Shown here: positions 32,470-40,980 of the stretch, piece by piece | How the letters are laid out: each line of letters opens with the position of its first letter | How positions within the stretch are numbered: position 1 is the first letter of the stretch | Source: Prevotella sp. | Lineage (GTDB): Bacteria; Bacteroidota; Bacteroidia; Bacteroidales; Bacteroidaceae | Length of the DNA stretch: 64,000 nucleotides | Direction of reading: 5' to 3' | Assembly: GCA_017410365.1 (NCBI GenBank) | Contig: JAFQQY010000037.1 | Span: 62,001 to 126,000 of the forward strand | Notes under the pieces: generated by a model | Told to the model about the DNA's origin: nothing | Database searches by the model: none | Seen by the model: the letters and a program-made list of their open reading frames with translations, nothing else | Position numbers and translations under genes: made by a program

Positions 32470-33621
32470 CTACCCTATCTCCTTCTTGAAGCAGCGGCGG
32501 CGCTTGTGGTGAATTGGGTCTAATGCTCCCCACTGGCTCTGCACGCCTTCGTTGGTTTCCATCTCGACCTGACTCTCGCCCCATTTGTAGCCGTACTTCT
32601 GATACCAACGAATAAGATCGGTGATGATAATGGCATTGGCTCCTTTCGAGCGATATTCAGGAAGCACACCCATGAGGATAAGGTCGACACCCTCGGTCTT
32701 CTTGAACTTCAATGCTCTGAGCACGTGCCACCATCCGAACGGGAACAGGCGGCCGTTGTTGCACTTTTGCAATGCCTTTGACAACGACGGTACCGTGATG
32801 CCTACGCCAACAATCTTATGGTCAGGAGTGTTGTGGTCTTCGACAACAGTAATGAGATTCATGTCGAGCACAGAAAAGTACATGTCGATATAATCGTGAA
32901 TCTGGCGCGGTGTCATCTCTGAATAGCCGTAAAGGTCTTTGAACGTATCGTTGACAACATCGAACACCTTCTGGCCATAGCCTTCCTTTATAACCTCATG
33001 CTTGGTAAGTTTACGGGCATGCAGATTGTAGCGCCTTTCTATCATGTTGGCTATCTTGACATATTTTTCAGGAATCTCATCTGGCACAATGAGCTTATAC
33101 TCCACATAGTCGTTGTCTTTTACCCAACCGCCAAGCTTCTCCATGTGTTCGGGATAGTATGGATAGTTGTAGATAGTGAACTGTGTGCCCAGCTGGTCGA
33201 AGCCCCATGTGAGCATACCCTCAGGGTCCATGTCGGTGAATCCGAGCGGACCTGCTATTTCCTGCATTCCACGTTCCTTACCCCACTGCTCCACCGTGTC
33301 GAGAAGGGCCTTTGACACTTCCAAGTCGTCAACAAAATCAATCCATCCGAAGCGCACCGTCTTGCGGTTCCACTTCTCATTGGCCCTTTTGTTCATAATA
33401 GCAGCAACGCGACCCACCACCTTGCCGTCTTTATAGGCAAGGAAATAGTCGGCCTCGCAGAATTCAAAGGCGGCATTCTTCTCTTTACTTAAAGTTCTTA
33501 CTTCATCGCTGTACAGATTAGGCACGCTGTATTCGTTTCCTTTATACAAATCGTAATGGAACTGTATGAATGCATCAAGACCTTTTCTGTCTGTTACTTT
33601 CTCTATCTTAATATTTGACAT
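32470..33621 (-). CDS. GNAT-family N-acetyltransferase-like protein
   Basis: 383 residues from the ATG giving MSNIKIEKVTDRKG; an earlier ATG adds 14 residues without support. It has FLAYKDGKVVGRVAAIMN (GNAT core strand and motif A-like), TVRFGWIDFVDD, QEIAGPLGFTDMDPEGML and LILMGVLPEYRSKGANAIII near the end (R-S-K-G-A pyrophosphate loop). This large protein is common in Bacteroidota and its substrate is not known to me. It starts the parE-ctp gene series; minus-strand TATCTTTG at 33661-33668 is a candidate -7 box. Confidence 0.75.
   Translation of the reverse strand: MSNIKIEKVTDRKGLDAFIQFHYDLYKGNEYSVPNLYSDEVRTLSKEKNAAFEFCEADYFLAYKDGKVVGRVAAIMNKRANEKWNRKTVRFGWIDFVDDLEVSKALLDTVEQWGKERGMQEIAGPLGFTDMDPEGMLTWGFDQLGTQFTIYNYPYYPEHMEKLGGWVKDNDYVEYKLIVPDEIPEKYVKIANMIERRYNLHARKLTKHEVIKEGYGQKVFDVVNDTFKDLYGYSEMTPRQIHDYIDMYFSVLDMNLITVVEDHNTPDHKIVGVGITVPSLSKALQKCNNGRLFPFGWWHVLRALKFKKTEGVDLILMGVLPEYRSKGANAIIITDLIRWYQKYGYKWGESQVEMETNEGVQSQWGALDPIHHKRRRCFKKEIG
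33031..33031. other. No separate feature at this base (inside the acetyltransferase gene)
   Basis: Placeholder with no independent biological content; the base lies within the GNAT-like gene. Confidence 0.01.
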
Positions 33622-33660
33622 CGCTACAAACCCTATTGCGGGAATTAATATATCTTTATG

Positions 33661-33668
33661 CAAAGATA
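33661..33668 (-). promoter_or_regulatory. -7 promoter box of the acetyltransferase/parE/ctp series
   Basis: Minus-strand TATCTTTG matches TAnnTTTG, 40 bases before the ATG at 33621. The -33 TTG is not at the ideal distance. Confidence 0.5.
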
Positions 33669-33699
33669 AAGATAAAAAACAAATTAAAGAAAGAAAAAT

Positions 33700-33730
33700 T
33701 TGGTTTTTTCAATAACTTAATTTACTTTTG
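33700..33730 (+). promoter_or_regulatory. Promoter of the OmpA-family gene
   Basis: TTG (33700-33702), 20 bases, TACTTTTG (33723-33730), an exact match to the Bacteroidota consensus, 43 bases before the ATG. Confidence 0.75.
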
Positions 33731-33773
33731 TACACAGATTTATAAAAAATTATTTAATTAACATCAACGTACA

Positions 33774-35009
33774 ATGCATTACAACAAGAAAACTATTTGC
33801 GCTGCAGTCATCGGAATGATGATGGCAGGCAATGCAATGGCTCAAAACACTGGCCATTACGAAGTGACATTGGAAGACGGAAGGCAAATGAACCTTAACA
33901 GCACTGAGCTGGCTGAGCTCAAGAATCAGAAAGGTACTCTTAAGTCTTACAACTTCATTGAGCTGCAAGGTGGTGTTCAGTTGACATCTACTGATGCCAA
34001 GATGACAGACCTTATTACTCCTGTTGGGGCTTTCTCTATCGGTCGCTACTTTACACCTGTAGTAGGTGCCCGTCTGCACGTTAACGGATGGCAGGCAAAG
34101 AGCGGTTACAACGACCTGGGCTTCTACAAATGGAACTATATAACAACAAGTGCAGATGTATTGCTAAACCTTACCAACATGTTCAGCAAGGACAAGAGCG
34201 GTGCTCATCCAATCAACGTAATCTTGCTTGGAGGTATTGGTCTTAACAATGCTTGGGGCAACGAAGAGGCTAACTGCATGGCAGAAGCAAACAACAAGCT
34301 TAACATGCCATTGGTATGGGACGACAACCGTCTGAGCCACAACATCCGTGCAGGTTTGCGCCTTGAGACTGACGTAACAAAGCCTTTCGGAGTTTCTCTT
34401 GAGGTTAACGCCAACAGCCTTGACGACCGTTTCAACTCAAAGATGAACGATGCTGACGACTGGCAGTTTACTGCTATGCTCGGCGTAAGCTTCCGCTTCG
34501 GTCACAAGACAACAAAACCTGTTATCGTATCTGAGAAGTATATCGCTCCTCCAGCTCCGAAACCAGCTCCAAAACCAGCTCCTAAGTACATCACACGTAC
34601 AAAAGAAATCAAGAAGCAGGTTCCTGTTTCTCTCCACGAGGAGGCTTTCTTCCTGATTTGCAAGTCAGATCCAAAGGCTGGCATGCCTAAGATTCAGGAA
34701 GTTGCTCAGTTCTTGAAGGACTATGCTGACGCAAAGGTTATTGTTGTTGGTTATGCAGACAAGGGTACAGGTAACGCCAAGTTGAATATGATGTATTCAA
34801 AGCGCCGTGCAGAAAACTACAAGAAAGAACTTGTTGAGAAATACGGTTGCGATGAATCACGCATCACCGTAGACGCTAAGGGTGACACCGTTCAGCCATT
34901 TGCTGAGAACGACAAGAACCGCTGTGTTATCATCGACGGTACAGCAACAAAGACTGTTACTGAGACTATTACAGAGAAGGTGCTCGAGTCAGAGGCGACT
35001 GCAAAGTAA
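33774..35009 (+). CDS. OmpA-family outer membrane protein
   Basis: 411 residues. Signal peptide MHYNKKTICAAVIGMMMAGN-AMA, then an N-terminal beta-barrel-like region (~25-245: VGARLHVNGWQAKSGYND, LSHNIRAGLRLETDVTKP, MLGVSFRFG), a proline-rich linker (PPAPKPAPKPAPK) and a C-terminal OmpA peptidoglycan-binding domain with VIVVGYADKGTGN, MYSKRRAENYKKEL and CVII. Likely links the outer membrane to peptidoglycan and is strongly expressed, judging from its consensus promoter. Convergent with and overlapping by 21 bases the following minus-strand methyltransferase gene. Confidence 0.9.
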   Translation: MHYNKKTICAAVIGMMMAGNAMAQNTGHYEVTLEDGRQMNLNSTELAELKNQKGTLKSYNFIELQGGVQLTSTDAKMTDLITPVGAFSIGRYFTPVVGARLHVNGWQAKSGYNDLGFYKWNYITTSADVLLNLTNMFSKDKSGAHPINVILLGGIGLNNAWGNEEANCMAEANNKLNMPLVWDDNRLSHNIRAGLRLETDVTKPFGVSLEVNANSLDDRFNSKMNDADDWQFTAMLGVSFRFGHKTTKPVIVSEKYIAPPAPKPAPKPAPKYITRTKEIKKQVPVSLHEEAFFLICKSDPKAGMPKIQEVAQFLKDYADAKVIVVGYADKGTGNAKLNMMYSKRRAENYKKELVEKYGCDESRITVDAKGDTVQPFAENDKNRCVIIDGTATKTVTETITEKVLESEATAK

Positions 35010-36317
35010 AAGAACGTGACTTTTATCAATAAGGGTGGTGGCGAAGATGTAATCGCTGCCACCCTCTTTTATTTTCAGGCGCTTACGTAGTTCTGCCACA
35101 CTGATTGGGAAATTACGTACAGAGATGTTTGCTTTGTCAATGCCAGACAACGCTTTCTTTATGTCTTTCTTGTTCATCTTAGTCACTGTCCTTATGCGGA
35201 ACTTGCGACCAGGGAAGTCTTCGACAAACGACTCTGAAACAAAAAGATGACTGTTGCGCTCCAATTGTTTTACGCCAAAAGTTTGTTCTATGGCAGAAAA
35301 ACAACCAGCTTTCATTATCGAGGCATTGGGTTCGTAGAGGAAGGGGCTTTCAGTTGACGAGTTGACGAGTTGACAAGTTGACGAGTTGGTTGACTCAGTT
35401 GATGAGGGATGAGGGATGAGAGATGAGAGTTTGTTACTGCTCCCCTCGCCCTTTGGAGAGGGGTTGGGGGTGAGGCAATTTTCACTCCTACACTCCTTCA
35501 CTCCCTCACTCCTAAAAACAAACTCCTCCTCATTATTCACACAAACCACTTTCACGGCTTTACGACTCACGTCCTCTGCCTCAGGTAATTGCATAACAAG
35601 AAGCAGTTCCTTGCATTCATTGTCAACAGAAACGATATGCACTTCGGCCACGGCATCACCCAGGTCGCTGATGGCTTTATGCCAATCGAGCATCGGCGAA
35701 AGTTTCACTATCACCCTGTCTGCTTTCTGAATCAAAAGGTCCTTTAACTCAATGACATCAGGTGTGCAATCGCTGATGGCGTATGTCTTGCCACCATGCT
35801 CATTGCGCCGGGCTGGGTCAAGATAAATTACAGATACGCGGTCTAATGATTTCAGATAATCAACTCCGTCGCCGCAAACCACCTCTGCGTTGTTCATGCC
35901 AAGCAAGGCGAAATTGTGGCGAGCTATATCGCATAAGTTTTCCAGCCTTTCCACGTAGACTGCCCTTTCAAAGCCACGCGACATGAAAGAGAAGTCGACG
36001 CCGAAACCGCCTGTAAGGTCTATGAGGGATGAGGGATGAGAGAGTTTGGATGAGGGATGAGGGTTTGGGGATGAGAGTTTCATCTTATATCGTGCCGTCT
36101 GTTCGCTAGAGCACTGTTCCATAGACAGATGCGGAGGATAGACAATGTCGTCTGTTGCAGCCCACGACGGAAGTTTTTGCCTCGCTGTCTGTCGTCCGGC
36201 AATCTGGTCTAAGGCAAAAGACAAATCAACATCTGGATTCTTTTTGGCCGATAGTGCCAATAATCTTATGTCTTTATCCGCGTTTTCTCTTATAAAATCT
36301 CTTGTCTGCTCGTTCAT
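34989..36317 (-). CDS. SAM-dependent methyltransferase with THUMP-like C-terminal domain (repeat-interrupted)
   Basis: 442 residues. N-terminal helical part (ENADKDIRLLALSAKK), then a Rossmann methyltransferase: LIDLTGGFGVDFSFMSRGF (motif I), AVYVERLENLCDIARHN, VIYLDPARRNEHGGKTYA (D-P-A/P-R catalytic-type loop). The C-terminal THUMP-like domain ends FRIRTVTKMNKKDIKKAL and then SVAELRKRLKIKEGGSDYIF. Comparable Bacteroidales proteins are thought to act on RNA. Two low-complexity stretches rich in Ser and Pro (HPSSKLSHPSS at ~95 and SPKGEGSSNKLSS... at ~290) come from inserted intergenic-type repeat DNA, yet the frame stays open. Convergent overlap with the OmpA gene. Confidence 0.75.
   Translation of the reverse strand: MNEQTRDFIRENADKDIRLLALSAKKNPDVDLSFALDQIAGRQTARQKLPSWAATDDIVYPPHLSMEQCSSEQTARYKMKLSSPNPHPSSKLSHPSSLIDLTGGFGVDFSFMSRGFERAVYVERLENLCDIARHNFALLGMNNAEVVCGDGVDYLKSLDRVSVIYLDPARRNEHGGKTYAISDCTPDVIELKDLLIQKADRVIVKLSPMLDWHKAISDLGDAVAEVHIVSVDNECKELLLVMQLPEAEDVSRKAVKVVCVNNEEEFVFRSEGVKECRSENCLTPNPSPKGEGSSNKLSSLIPHPSSTESTNSSTCQLVNSSTESPFLYEPNASIMKAGCFSAIEQTFGVKQLERNSHLFVSESFVEDFPGRKFRIRTVTKMNKKDIKKALSGIDKANISVRNFPISVAELRKRLKIKEGGSDYIFATTLIDKSHVLLLCSRL
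35033..35075 (+). terminator. Rho-independent terminator of the OmpA gene, inside the opposite-strand gene
   Basis: GGGTGGTGGCGA (35033-35044) and TCGCTGCCACCC (35053-35064) form a stem with two weak pairs, followed by TCTTTTATTTT. It lies 24 bases after the OmpA stop. The same bases encode GGSDYIFATT of the methyltransferase on the minus strand. Confidence 0.7.
35350..35520. repeat. Repeat cluster inside the methyltransferase coding region
   Basis: Contains GTTGACGAGTTGACAAGTTGACG units, GGATGAGGGATGAGAGATGAGAG units, and the reverse form of the CCTCACCCC/CCCCTCTCC repeat (CTCCCCTCGCCCTTTGGAGAGGG, GTTGGGGGTGAGG), then TCCTACACTCCTTCACTCCC. All are of the kind found between genes elsewhere in this window. 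Here they add about 55 in-frame codons. Confidence 0.75.
36010..36082. repeat. GGATGAG heptad repeat inside the methyltransferase gene
   Basis: GGGATGAGGGATGAGAGAG, TTTGGATGAGGGATGAGG and TTTGGGGATGAGAG, heptads of the form GGATGAG. In frame they encode a Ser/Pro/His run between the helical start and methyltransferase motif I. Confidence 0.65.
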
Positions 36318-37000
36318 TCCACTACCTTAAAATACTGCTTAGCCTGTGCACGTGTTCTAATATTAAAATGCCACCACTCTGTGCGCAACGGCTTGAATCC
36401 GGCATAGCGCATAACCTCGCGCAGCAGTCGGCGGTTGTCGTATGCTTCTCTGCTTATCTTGCCTTGCTTTAACAGCAAGTCCTCTTTGTCTATGTGCGAC
36501 AGACTTGTCATATTGTCTATCTTCACACCCATTGTCAGAGTGTCACCATTCAGGTCGCACAGCGTAAGGTCGACTGCCAACCCGTAGTTGTGCAGTCCAC
36601 CGCCATTCTTCGGGTTACTCACATAAATTTTCTGATTGGTGTTCTTAACCGCATCCCACATCTTCTGCTGCACGCTCATCGGTCTTGTGGCATCCATCAC
36701 CATCAGCCTCAGGTCTGGGCGCAACTGCCTCAACCGTTCATCGGCTTGTTTCAGTGCCTTCATCGTTATCGGATGCAGATATGCCTCGCGCAAACTGGTA
36801 TACAGCACTCGCCCCGTAAAATTGTCGGCACGGGTGTACATCAGGCTGATGCGCACCTCAGGGACTTCGTCGGCAATATTCTTCAGTCCCTGTGCCGCCA
36901 TTCTTCGTGCATCCGCACTAAGCATCTGAGCCTCAACAGGAACCGTTGCACAAAGTGTCAGAAGTAGTATTAACAATATTCTTATTCTGTTCATCAACAT
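36314..37000 (-). CDS. D-alanyl-D-alanine dipeptidase (M15D, VanX/DdpX type)
   Basis: 228 residues. Signal peptide (ILLILLLTLCATVPVEA). The zinc site is GGGLHNYGLAVDLTLCD (H-x6-D), and the catalytic EWWHF near the end supplies Glu and the third zinc ligand His. DATRPMSVQQKMW is the conserved Arg-containing segment. It hydrolyses D-Ala-D-Ala dipeptides in peptidoglycan recycling. No van-type regulators are nearby, so resistance is not implied. The start overlaps the end of the methyltransferase start region by 4 bases on the same strand (36314-36317), suggesting coupled translation. Confidence 0.88.
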   Translation of the reverse strand: MLMNRIRILLILLLTLCATVPVEAQMLSADARRMAAQGLKNIADEVPEVRISLMYTRADNFTGRVLYTSLREAYLHPITMKALKQADERLRQLRPDLRLMVMDATRPMSVQQKMWDAVKNTNQKIYVSNPKNGGGLHNYGLAVDLTLCDLNGDTLTMGVKIDNMTSLSHIDKEDLLLKQGKISREAYDNRRLLREVMRYAGFKPLRTEWWHFNIRTRAQAKQYFKVVE

Positions 37001-37121
37001 TGCATTAAAATTGATGTCATGTCTTTCTAATTTCTTTGTAAATAGATATTTATCAATCTTTCAAACAGACTATATCAGAAGACGGCCTGCAAGTTCCTTC
37101 AATGTGGCGATTGACGCATTT

Positions 37122-38270
37122 TCATTGTGGCAGTTGACGGGAATAGACCTCCATCACCTGACCAGCCACATCGGTTCCACGGAAGCGCTGAACGTAGTTC
37201 TGGCTGTTTTGAATGCGTGCATCTCGCTCCGACGAACCAATGAGCATGCGACTGACGCATTGGGCAAAACCCTCAACATCGTCGGGATGCACATAGAGGC
37301 AATCAGGACCGCCGGCTTCTTCAAGGCATGAACCAGTACATGCCACTACAGGCAGACCACTGAAGATGGCTTCGATGATTGGAATGCCAAAACCTTCGTA
37401 ACGAGAAGGATAAACAAACACCTCAGCAAGACTATAGATAGTGTGAAGGTCGGCATCGCTGACACCACTGAGCATATGCAGACGATGCTTTAAACCCAAC
37501 TTCTCGGCTTCAGCCTCAACCTGCGCAGCATACTTTGTCTGCTTTCCTACTGCCACCAGATGAATATCCTCTGGCAAGTGGGCAAGCGAGCGCATGGCAA
37601 GCATGAGGTTCTTGCGCTCCTCTATCGTTCCCACGCAGAGCATGTAGCGGCGGGGAAGGGATGAGAGATGAGGGGGGAGGGATGAGGGATGAGAGTCTGG
37701 GGTTGAGAGAAAACGTGGATTGCAACTCTGATAGATAACATCGATATTGTCGCCACTGATGCCGCCCAGCTCGATAATATCGCGTTTGGTGCATTCTGAA
37801 ATGGCAATAATGCGGTCGGCTTCCTTTAGCGTCTGACGGAATTTCCACTCGTAAATCTTCACATCTATCCAATTGTAATACTCGGGATGGCGCATGAAAA
37901 TAAGGTCGTGGATGGTAACAATGCCTTTGATGCCACTCTTCTTCAAACCGATAGGCAGTTCGCCGGTCAGTCCATGGAATATCTGCACACCATCGGCCTT
38001 CATCTGACTGACTATACCCTTGCTGCGCCATAGGTCGCGCTGCAAACGATTAGGATTACCTTTCGGATAAACGAAGCGCGAATGAGACGACTCAAGCATC
38101 TGACCACGCAAATCATCGCGCCCCTTATCAGGAGCATAGAGCAACAGCTGCATATCGCCATTGTTGCGACGTATAAGGTCATTGACCAATGTACGTCCAT
38201 AACCACCAAGTCCTGTGCCGTTGCGAACAATGCGTTTGGCATCGAATCCTATAATTTTGATATTGCTCAT
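37122..38270 (-). CDS. GT4-type glycosyltransferase
   Basis: 382 residues. GT-B fold with NGTGLGGYGRTLVNDL, GIVTIHDLIFMRHPEYY, ADRIIAISECTKRDI, the donor-site LCVGTIEERKNLMLAMRSLA, and SLAEVFVYPSRYEGFGIPIIEAI with the E-x7-E region. It adds a sugar from a nucleotide donor to a cell-surface glycan, cytoplasmic side. In the middle (~195) there is a short Ser/Pro/His stretch encoded by GGATGAG-type repeats, which may be an unusual linker between the two halves of the GT-B fold. A -7 box TACCTTTG lies at 38297-38304. Confidence 0.88.
   Translation of the reverse strand: MSNIKIIGFDAKRIVRNGTGLGGYGRTLVNDLIRRNNGDMQLLLYAPDKGRDDLRGQMLESSHSRFVYPKGNPNRLQRDLWRSKGIVSQMKADGVQIFHGLTGELPIGLKKSGIKGIVTIHDLIFMRHPEYYNWIDVKIYEWKFRQTLKEADRIIAISECTKRDIIELGGISGDNIDVIYQSCNPRFLSTPDSHPSSLPPHLSSLPRRYMLCVGTIEERKNLMLAMRSLAHLPEDIHLVAVGKQTKYAAQVEAEAEKLGLKHRLHMLSGVSDADLHTIYSLAEVFVYPSRYEGFGIPIIEAIFSGLPVVACTGSCLEEAGGPDCLYVHPDDVEGFAQCVSRMLIGSSERDARIQNSQNYVQRFRGTDVAGQVMEVYSRQLPQ
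37656..37702. repeat. GGGATGA repeat inside the glycosyltransferase gene
   Basis: GGGATGAGAGATGAGGGGGGA, GGGATGAGGGATGAGAG, heptads that encode SHPSSLPPHLSSLP between the N- and C-terminal lobes. Confidence 0.6.
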
Positions 38271-38296
38271 AGCCAGATTACTGCTTTATATTACTG

Positions 38297-38304
38297 CAAA
38301 GGTA
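38297..38304 (-). promoter_or_regulatory. -7 promoter box of the GT4 gene
   Basis: Minus-strand TACCTTTG (CAAAGGTA on the plus strand), 27 bases before the ATG at 38270. Confidence 0.6.
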
Positions 38305-38346
38305 TAAATAATTCATAATTAGTAAGTCTTAATTAAATAAAATTGT

Positions 38347-38354
38347 TAACTTTG
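38347..38354 (+). promoter_or_regulatory. -7 promoter box of the aminotransferase/LicD operon
   Basis: TAACTTTG fits TAnnTTTG, 20 bases before the ATG at 38375. It forms a divergent promoter pair with the GT4 gene. Confidence 0.6.
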
Positions 38355-38374
38355 CACCCAAATTATATAATTTT

Positions 38375-39430
38375 ATGCATAAGGAAATGAATTATTTGGA
38401 TCGAAACGAATTTAATTTCGAACCATCTCCAGAGGTTGTGGCTGCAATTAAGGACTTCGACCTCCGCAAACTATGTTTCTACACAAGAATCTATGATGAG
38501 GGAAAGAAGAGTATCTTTTCCGTATATTTGTCAGAACTTTATGGTATTGACGAGCGCCAGGTGGTGCTGGGTTATGGTGCTGAGGACTTGCTGAAGAAGA
38601 CCGTACACTTCTTCCTTACAGAAGGCGGCTCCAAGACCATGCTCATTCCTAAATACTCTTGGTGGTATTACAAGGCTATTGCCGACGAGGTGTCTGGCAC
38701 AACACTGCAATATCCTGTTAATGAAGACGGAAACACCTTCCGCTACGATTTCGAAGGACTGAAGCAGATGATTGACGAGATACAGCCAAAGATTCTGTTG
38801 GTGGCTTCGCCAAACAATCCTACCGGCAACTGGCTCTCAGTAGAGGAAATGGAACAACTGGTAGAGATGATTCCACAGAGCACAATCCTATTGGTTGACG
38901 AGGCATATGCTTCTTTCGTGTCAAACGACGCTTCTTATATCAAGACCTTAATAGAGAAGCATCCTAATATCGTTGTTTGCCGCACACTGTCTAAGTTCTA
39001 CGGTCTGCCAGGACTGCGCATGGGCTTCGGCTTCATTGGCAAGGGCGAGGAGATGGAGCGATTTGCAAAATATGCAAACATGTATCTCGGCTATGACCGT
39101 CTTTCAGAAGAAGTGGCAATAGCAGCACTGAAGAGCGACGACCACTATCGCAAGATAGCCGATGTGATGCAGCAGGGACGCGACATGTACACCAATGAGG
39201 TGGGTCCGCTGGAAGGTTTCAAGGTTTACGAAAGTCGTGCCAACTTCATACTCATCAAATATCCTATCGAACTGAAAGAGGCTTTGCAGGCTGAGTTCGC
39301 AAACGAGAGCTACAAGGTGAAGTTCATGAACGAGCCGGGCATCGACACACACATGCGCATCACACTGGGAAGAGCTGAGCAGAACCGCAAGGTTTGTGAC
39401 GTGATACTGAAAATTGCCAACGCAAGATGA
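38375..39430 (+). CDS. HisC-like PLP-dependent aminotransferase
   Basis: 351 residues, class I/II aminotransferase of the histidinol-phosphate/CobD group. It has VVLGYGAEDLLKKTVHF, LVASPNNPTGNWLS (N-P-T-G), TILLVDEAYASF and the PLP lysine in CRTLSKFYGLPGLRMGF, plus THMRITLGR near the C-terminus, which contains the substrate-binding Arg. No his genes are near. Its stop overlaps the LicC-like start by 4 bases (ATGA), and LicD genes follow, so it probably makes or handles an aminated phospho-headgroup for surface decoration; the substrate is inference. Confidence 0.85.
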   Translation: MHKEMNYLDRNEFNFEPSPEVVAAIKDFDLRKLCFYTRIYDEGKKSIFSVYLSELYGIDERQVVLGYGAEDLLKKTVHFFLTEGGSKTMLIPKYSWWYYKAIADEVSGTTLQYPVNEDGNTFRYDFEGLKQMIDEIQPKILLVASPNNPTGNWLSVEEMEQLVEMIPQSTILLVDEAYASFVSNDASYIKTLIEKHPNIVVCRTLSKFYGLPGLRMGFGFIGKGEEMERFAKYANMYLGYDRLSEEVAIAALKSDDHYRKIADVMQQGRDMYTNEVGPLEGFKVYESRANFILIKYPIELKEALQAEFANESYKVKFMNEPGIDTHMRITLGRAEQNRKVCDVILKIANAR

Positions 39431-40158
39431 TTGGAGTGATACTGGCTGCCGGAATGGCAAAGAGACTGCGCCCGCTGACCGACGAACGCCCCAAGTGCTT
39501 GCTGAAGGTGGGCAACCGCACTCTGCTGGAGCGCATTGCCGATGCAATGACAAAGGATGCAGGATGCAGCGAACTGGTTGTTGTTACGGGGTATCGCGCA
39601 AACATGATTCGCGAATATCTCAACGAGCATTATCCTGATGTGAAGATTACATTCCTGGACAATGCCGACTATGAGAACAACAACAACATCTACTCGCTGT
39701 GGATGGCAAGCAAGGTGGTAAAAGGTCAGGACGTATTGCTCATGGACAGCGACATACTATGCGACCCTGAGGCAGTAAAGCGAATAGGACAACAACAGGA
39801 ACCGGCTCTTGCCGTACAGCGACATGAACTGGGCGAGGAGGAGATAAAGGTGATTGTTGATGCCGACGGACGCATAACAGAACTAAACAAGACCTGCAAC
39901 CCGACAGATGCCATTGGAGAGAGCGTGGGTATCGAGAAGATGACCGCCGACTACATGAACGCACTCTGCGACGAGCTGAACTTGATGATAGAGAAGGAAG
40001 GACTGATAAACATTTTCTACGAAAGGGCTTTCGAGCGACTGATAGAACAAGGACACTCGTTCAAGGTGGTTGACACTACAGACTGTTTCTCTATAGAACT
40101 GGACACTCCTGAAGATTTTGAACGAGCAAAGGAGTTGATACCAGCAGAATTATATTAA
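39427..40158 (+). CDS. Nucleotidyltransferase of the LicC/phosphocholine-cytidylyltransferase type
   Basis: 243 residues. NTP-transferase core: VILAAGMAKRLRPLTDERPK (G-x-G-x-R-like and catalytic K), LLMDSDILCDPEA (metal-binding D), and YENNNNIYSLWMA, which resembles the N-N-x-Y-S-L substrate-site motif of LicC. The C-terminal half includes IELDTPEDFERAKELI. It would activate a phospho-headgroup with CTP or similar. Located between the HisC-like gene and two LicD genes, with 9 bases to the next gene. Confidence 0.82.
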   Translation: MIGVILAAGMAKRLRPLTDERPKCLLKVGNRTLLERIADAMTKDAGCSELVVVTGYRANMIREYLNEHYPDVKITFLDNADYENNNNIYSLWMASKVVKGQDVLLMDSDILCDPEAVKRIGQQQEPALAVQRHELGEEEIKVIVDADGRITELNKTCNPTDAIGESVGIEKMTADYMNALCDELNLMIEKEGLINIFYERAFERLIEQGHSFKVVDTTDCFSIELDTPEDFERAKELIPAELY

Positions 40159-40167
40159 ACAACGAAC

Positions 40168-40980
40168 ATGGCAGAATACGATGTTGAGAAAGTCCACAGC
40201 AAAATCTTAAATATATTACTCGCTGTTGACAAGGTGTGCAAGGAGCATAACCTGCGCTACTACATCTGGGCAGGAACAATGCTCGGAGCAATACGCCACA
40301 AGGGATTCATACCTTGGGATGACGACCTCGACATCGCAATGCCACGACCAGACTACGACAAACTGATGGAGCATGCCGCCGAGTGGATGCCACAGCCATA
40401 CGAAGTGGTGGCGGCAGAGACTGATGACACTTATCCTTTGCCGTTTGCAAAGATTCAAGACGCATCGACAACACTCATAGAACGCATGCACCTGAAGTAT
40501 CTTGGAGGCATATATATAGACGTTTTTCCTATCGATGCCGTTCCACAGGAAGGTTTTTACCGCATGTTGCAATTTGCACGATACGAATATTGGAAACGGG
40601 TGCTCTACCTGTTGCATCGCGACCCATATAAGCACGGCAAAGGAGCATCAAGCTGGATTCCGCTACTATGCAGAAGGTTTTATACACTTCAGGGCGTGCA
40701 GAAGAAGATAAGGACATTGCTGAAGAAGTATGACTACGAATTGGCAATGACCGTTGCCGACTATGACGACGGGCGACGTGGAGCAATGGACAAGCGTATT
40801 CTCGGTAAGGCAAAGGACTATATTTTCGAGGGCGTGAACGTGAAAGGCGTAGAGCAGTATGACACGTATTTGAAAAACAAATACGGCGACTATATGACCA
40901 TTCCGAAAGATGCCGACAAGCGCCAGCACAACTTCCATTATCTTGATTTGGAAAAATCTTATAAAGACAGTAACCTATGA
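40168..40980 (+). CDS. LicD-family phosphotransferase 1
   Basis: 270 residues. LicD core: EHNLRYYIWAGTMLGAIRHK, GFIPWDDDLDIAMPRPDYDK, FAKIQDASTTLI and GGIYIDVFPIDAVP, with the D-D-x-D-I/L metal motif. LicD proteins transfer phosphocholine or related phospho-headgroups from a nucleotide-activated donor to glycans. It overlaps the next LicD gene by 4 bases. The two differ enough to act on different sugars. Confidence 0.9.
   Translation: MAEYDVEKVHSKILNILLAVDKVCKEHNLRYYIWAGTMLGAIRHKGFIPWDDDLDIAMPRPDYDKLMEHAAEWMPQPYEVVAAETDDTYPLPFAKIQDASTTLIERMHLKYLGGIYIDVFPIDAVPQEGFYRMLQFARYEYWKRVLYLLHRDPYKHGKGASSWIPLLCRRFYTLQGVQKKIRTLLKKYDYELAMTVADYDDGRRGAMDKRILGKAKDYIFEGVNVKGVEQYDTYLKNKYGDYMTIPKDADKRQHNFHYLDLEKSYKDSNL

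Noticed and set aside
33031..33031. Single-base placeholder entry in the feature list
   Set aside because: Holds no biological claim; it should be ignored.
36314..37000. VanX-type vancomycin resistance
   Set aside because: A secreted dipeptidase alone, without vanH/vanA ligase or regulators, points to peptidoglycan recycling.
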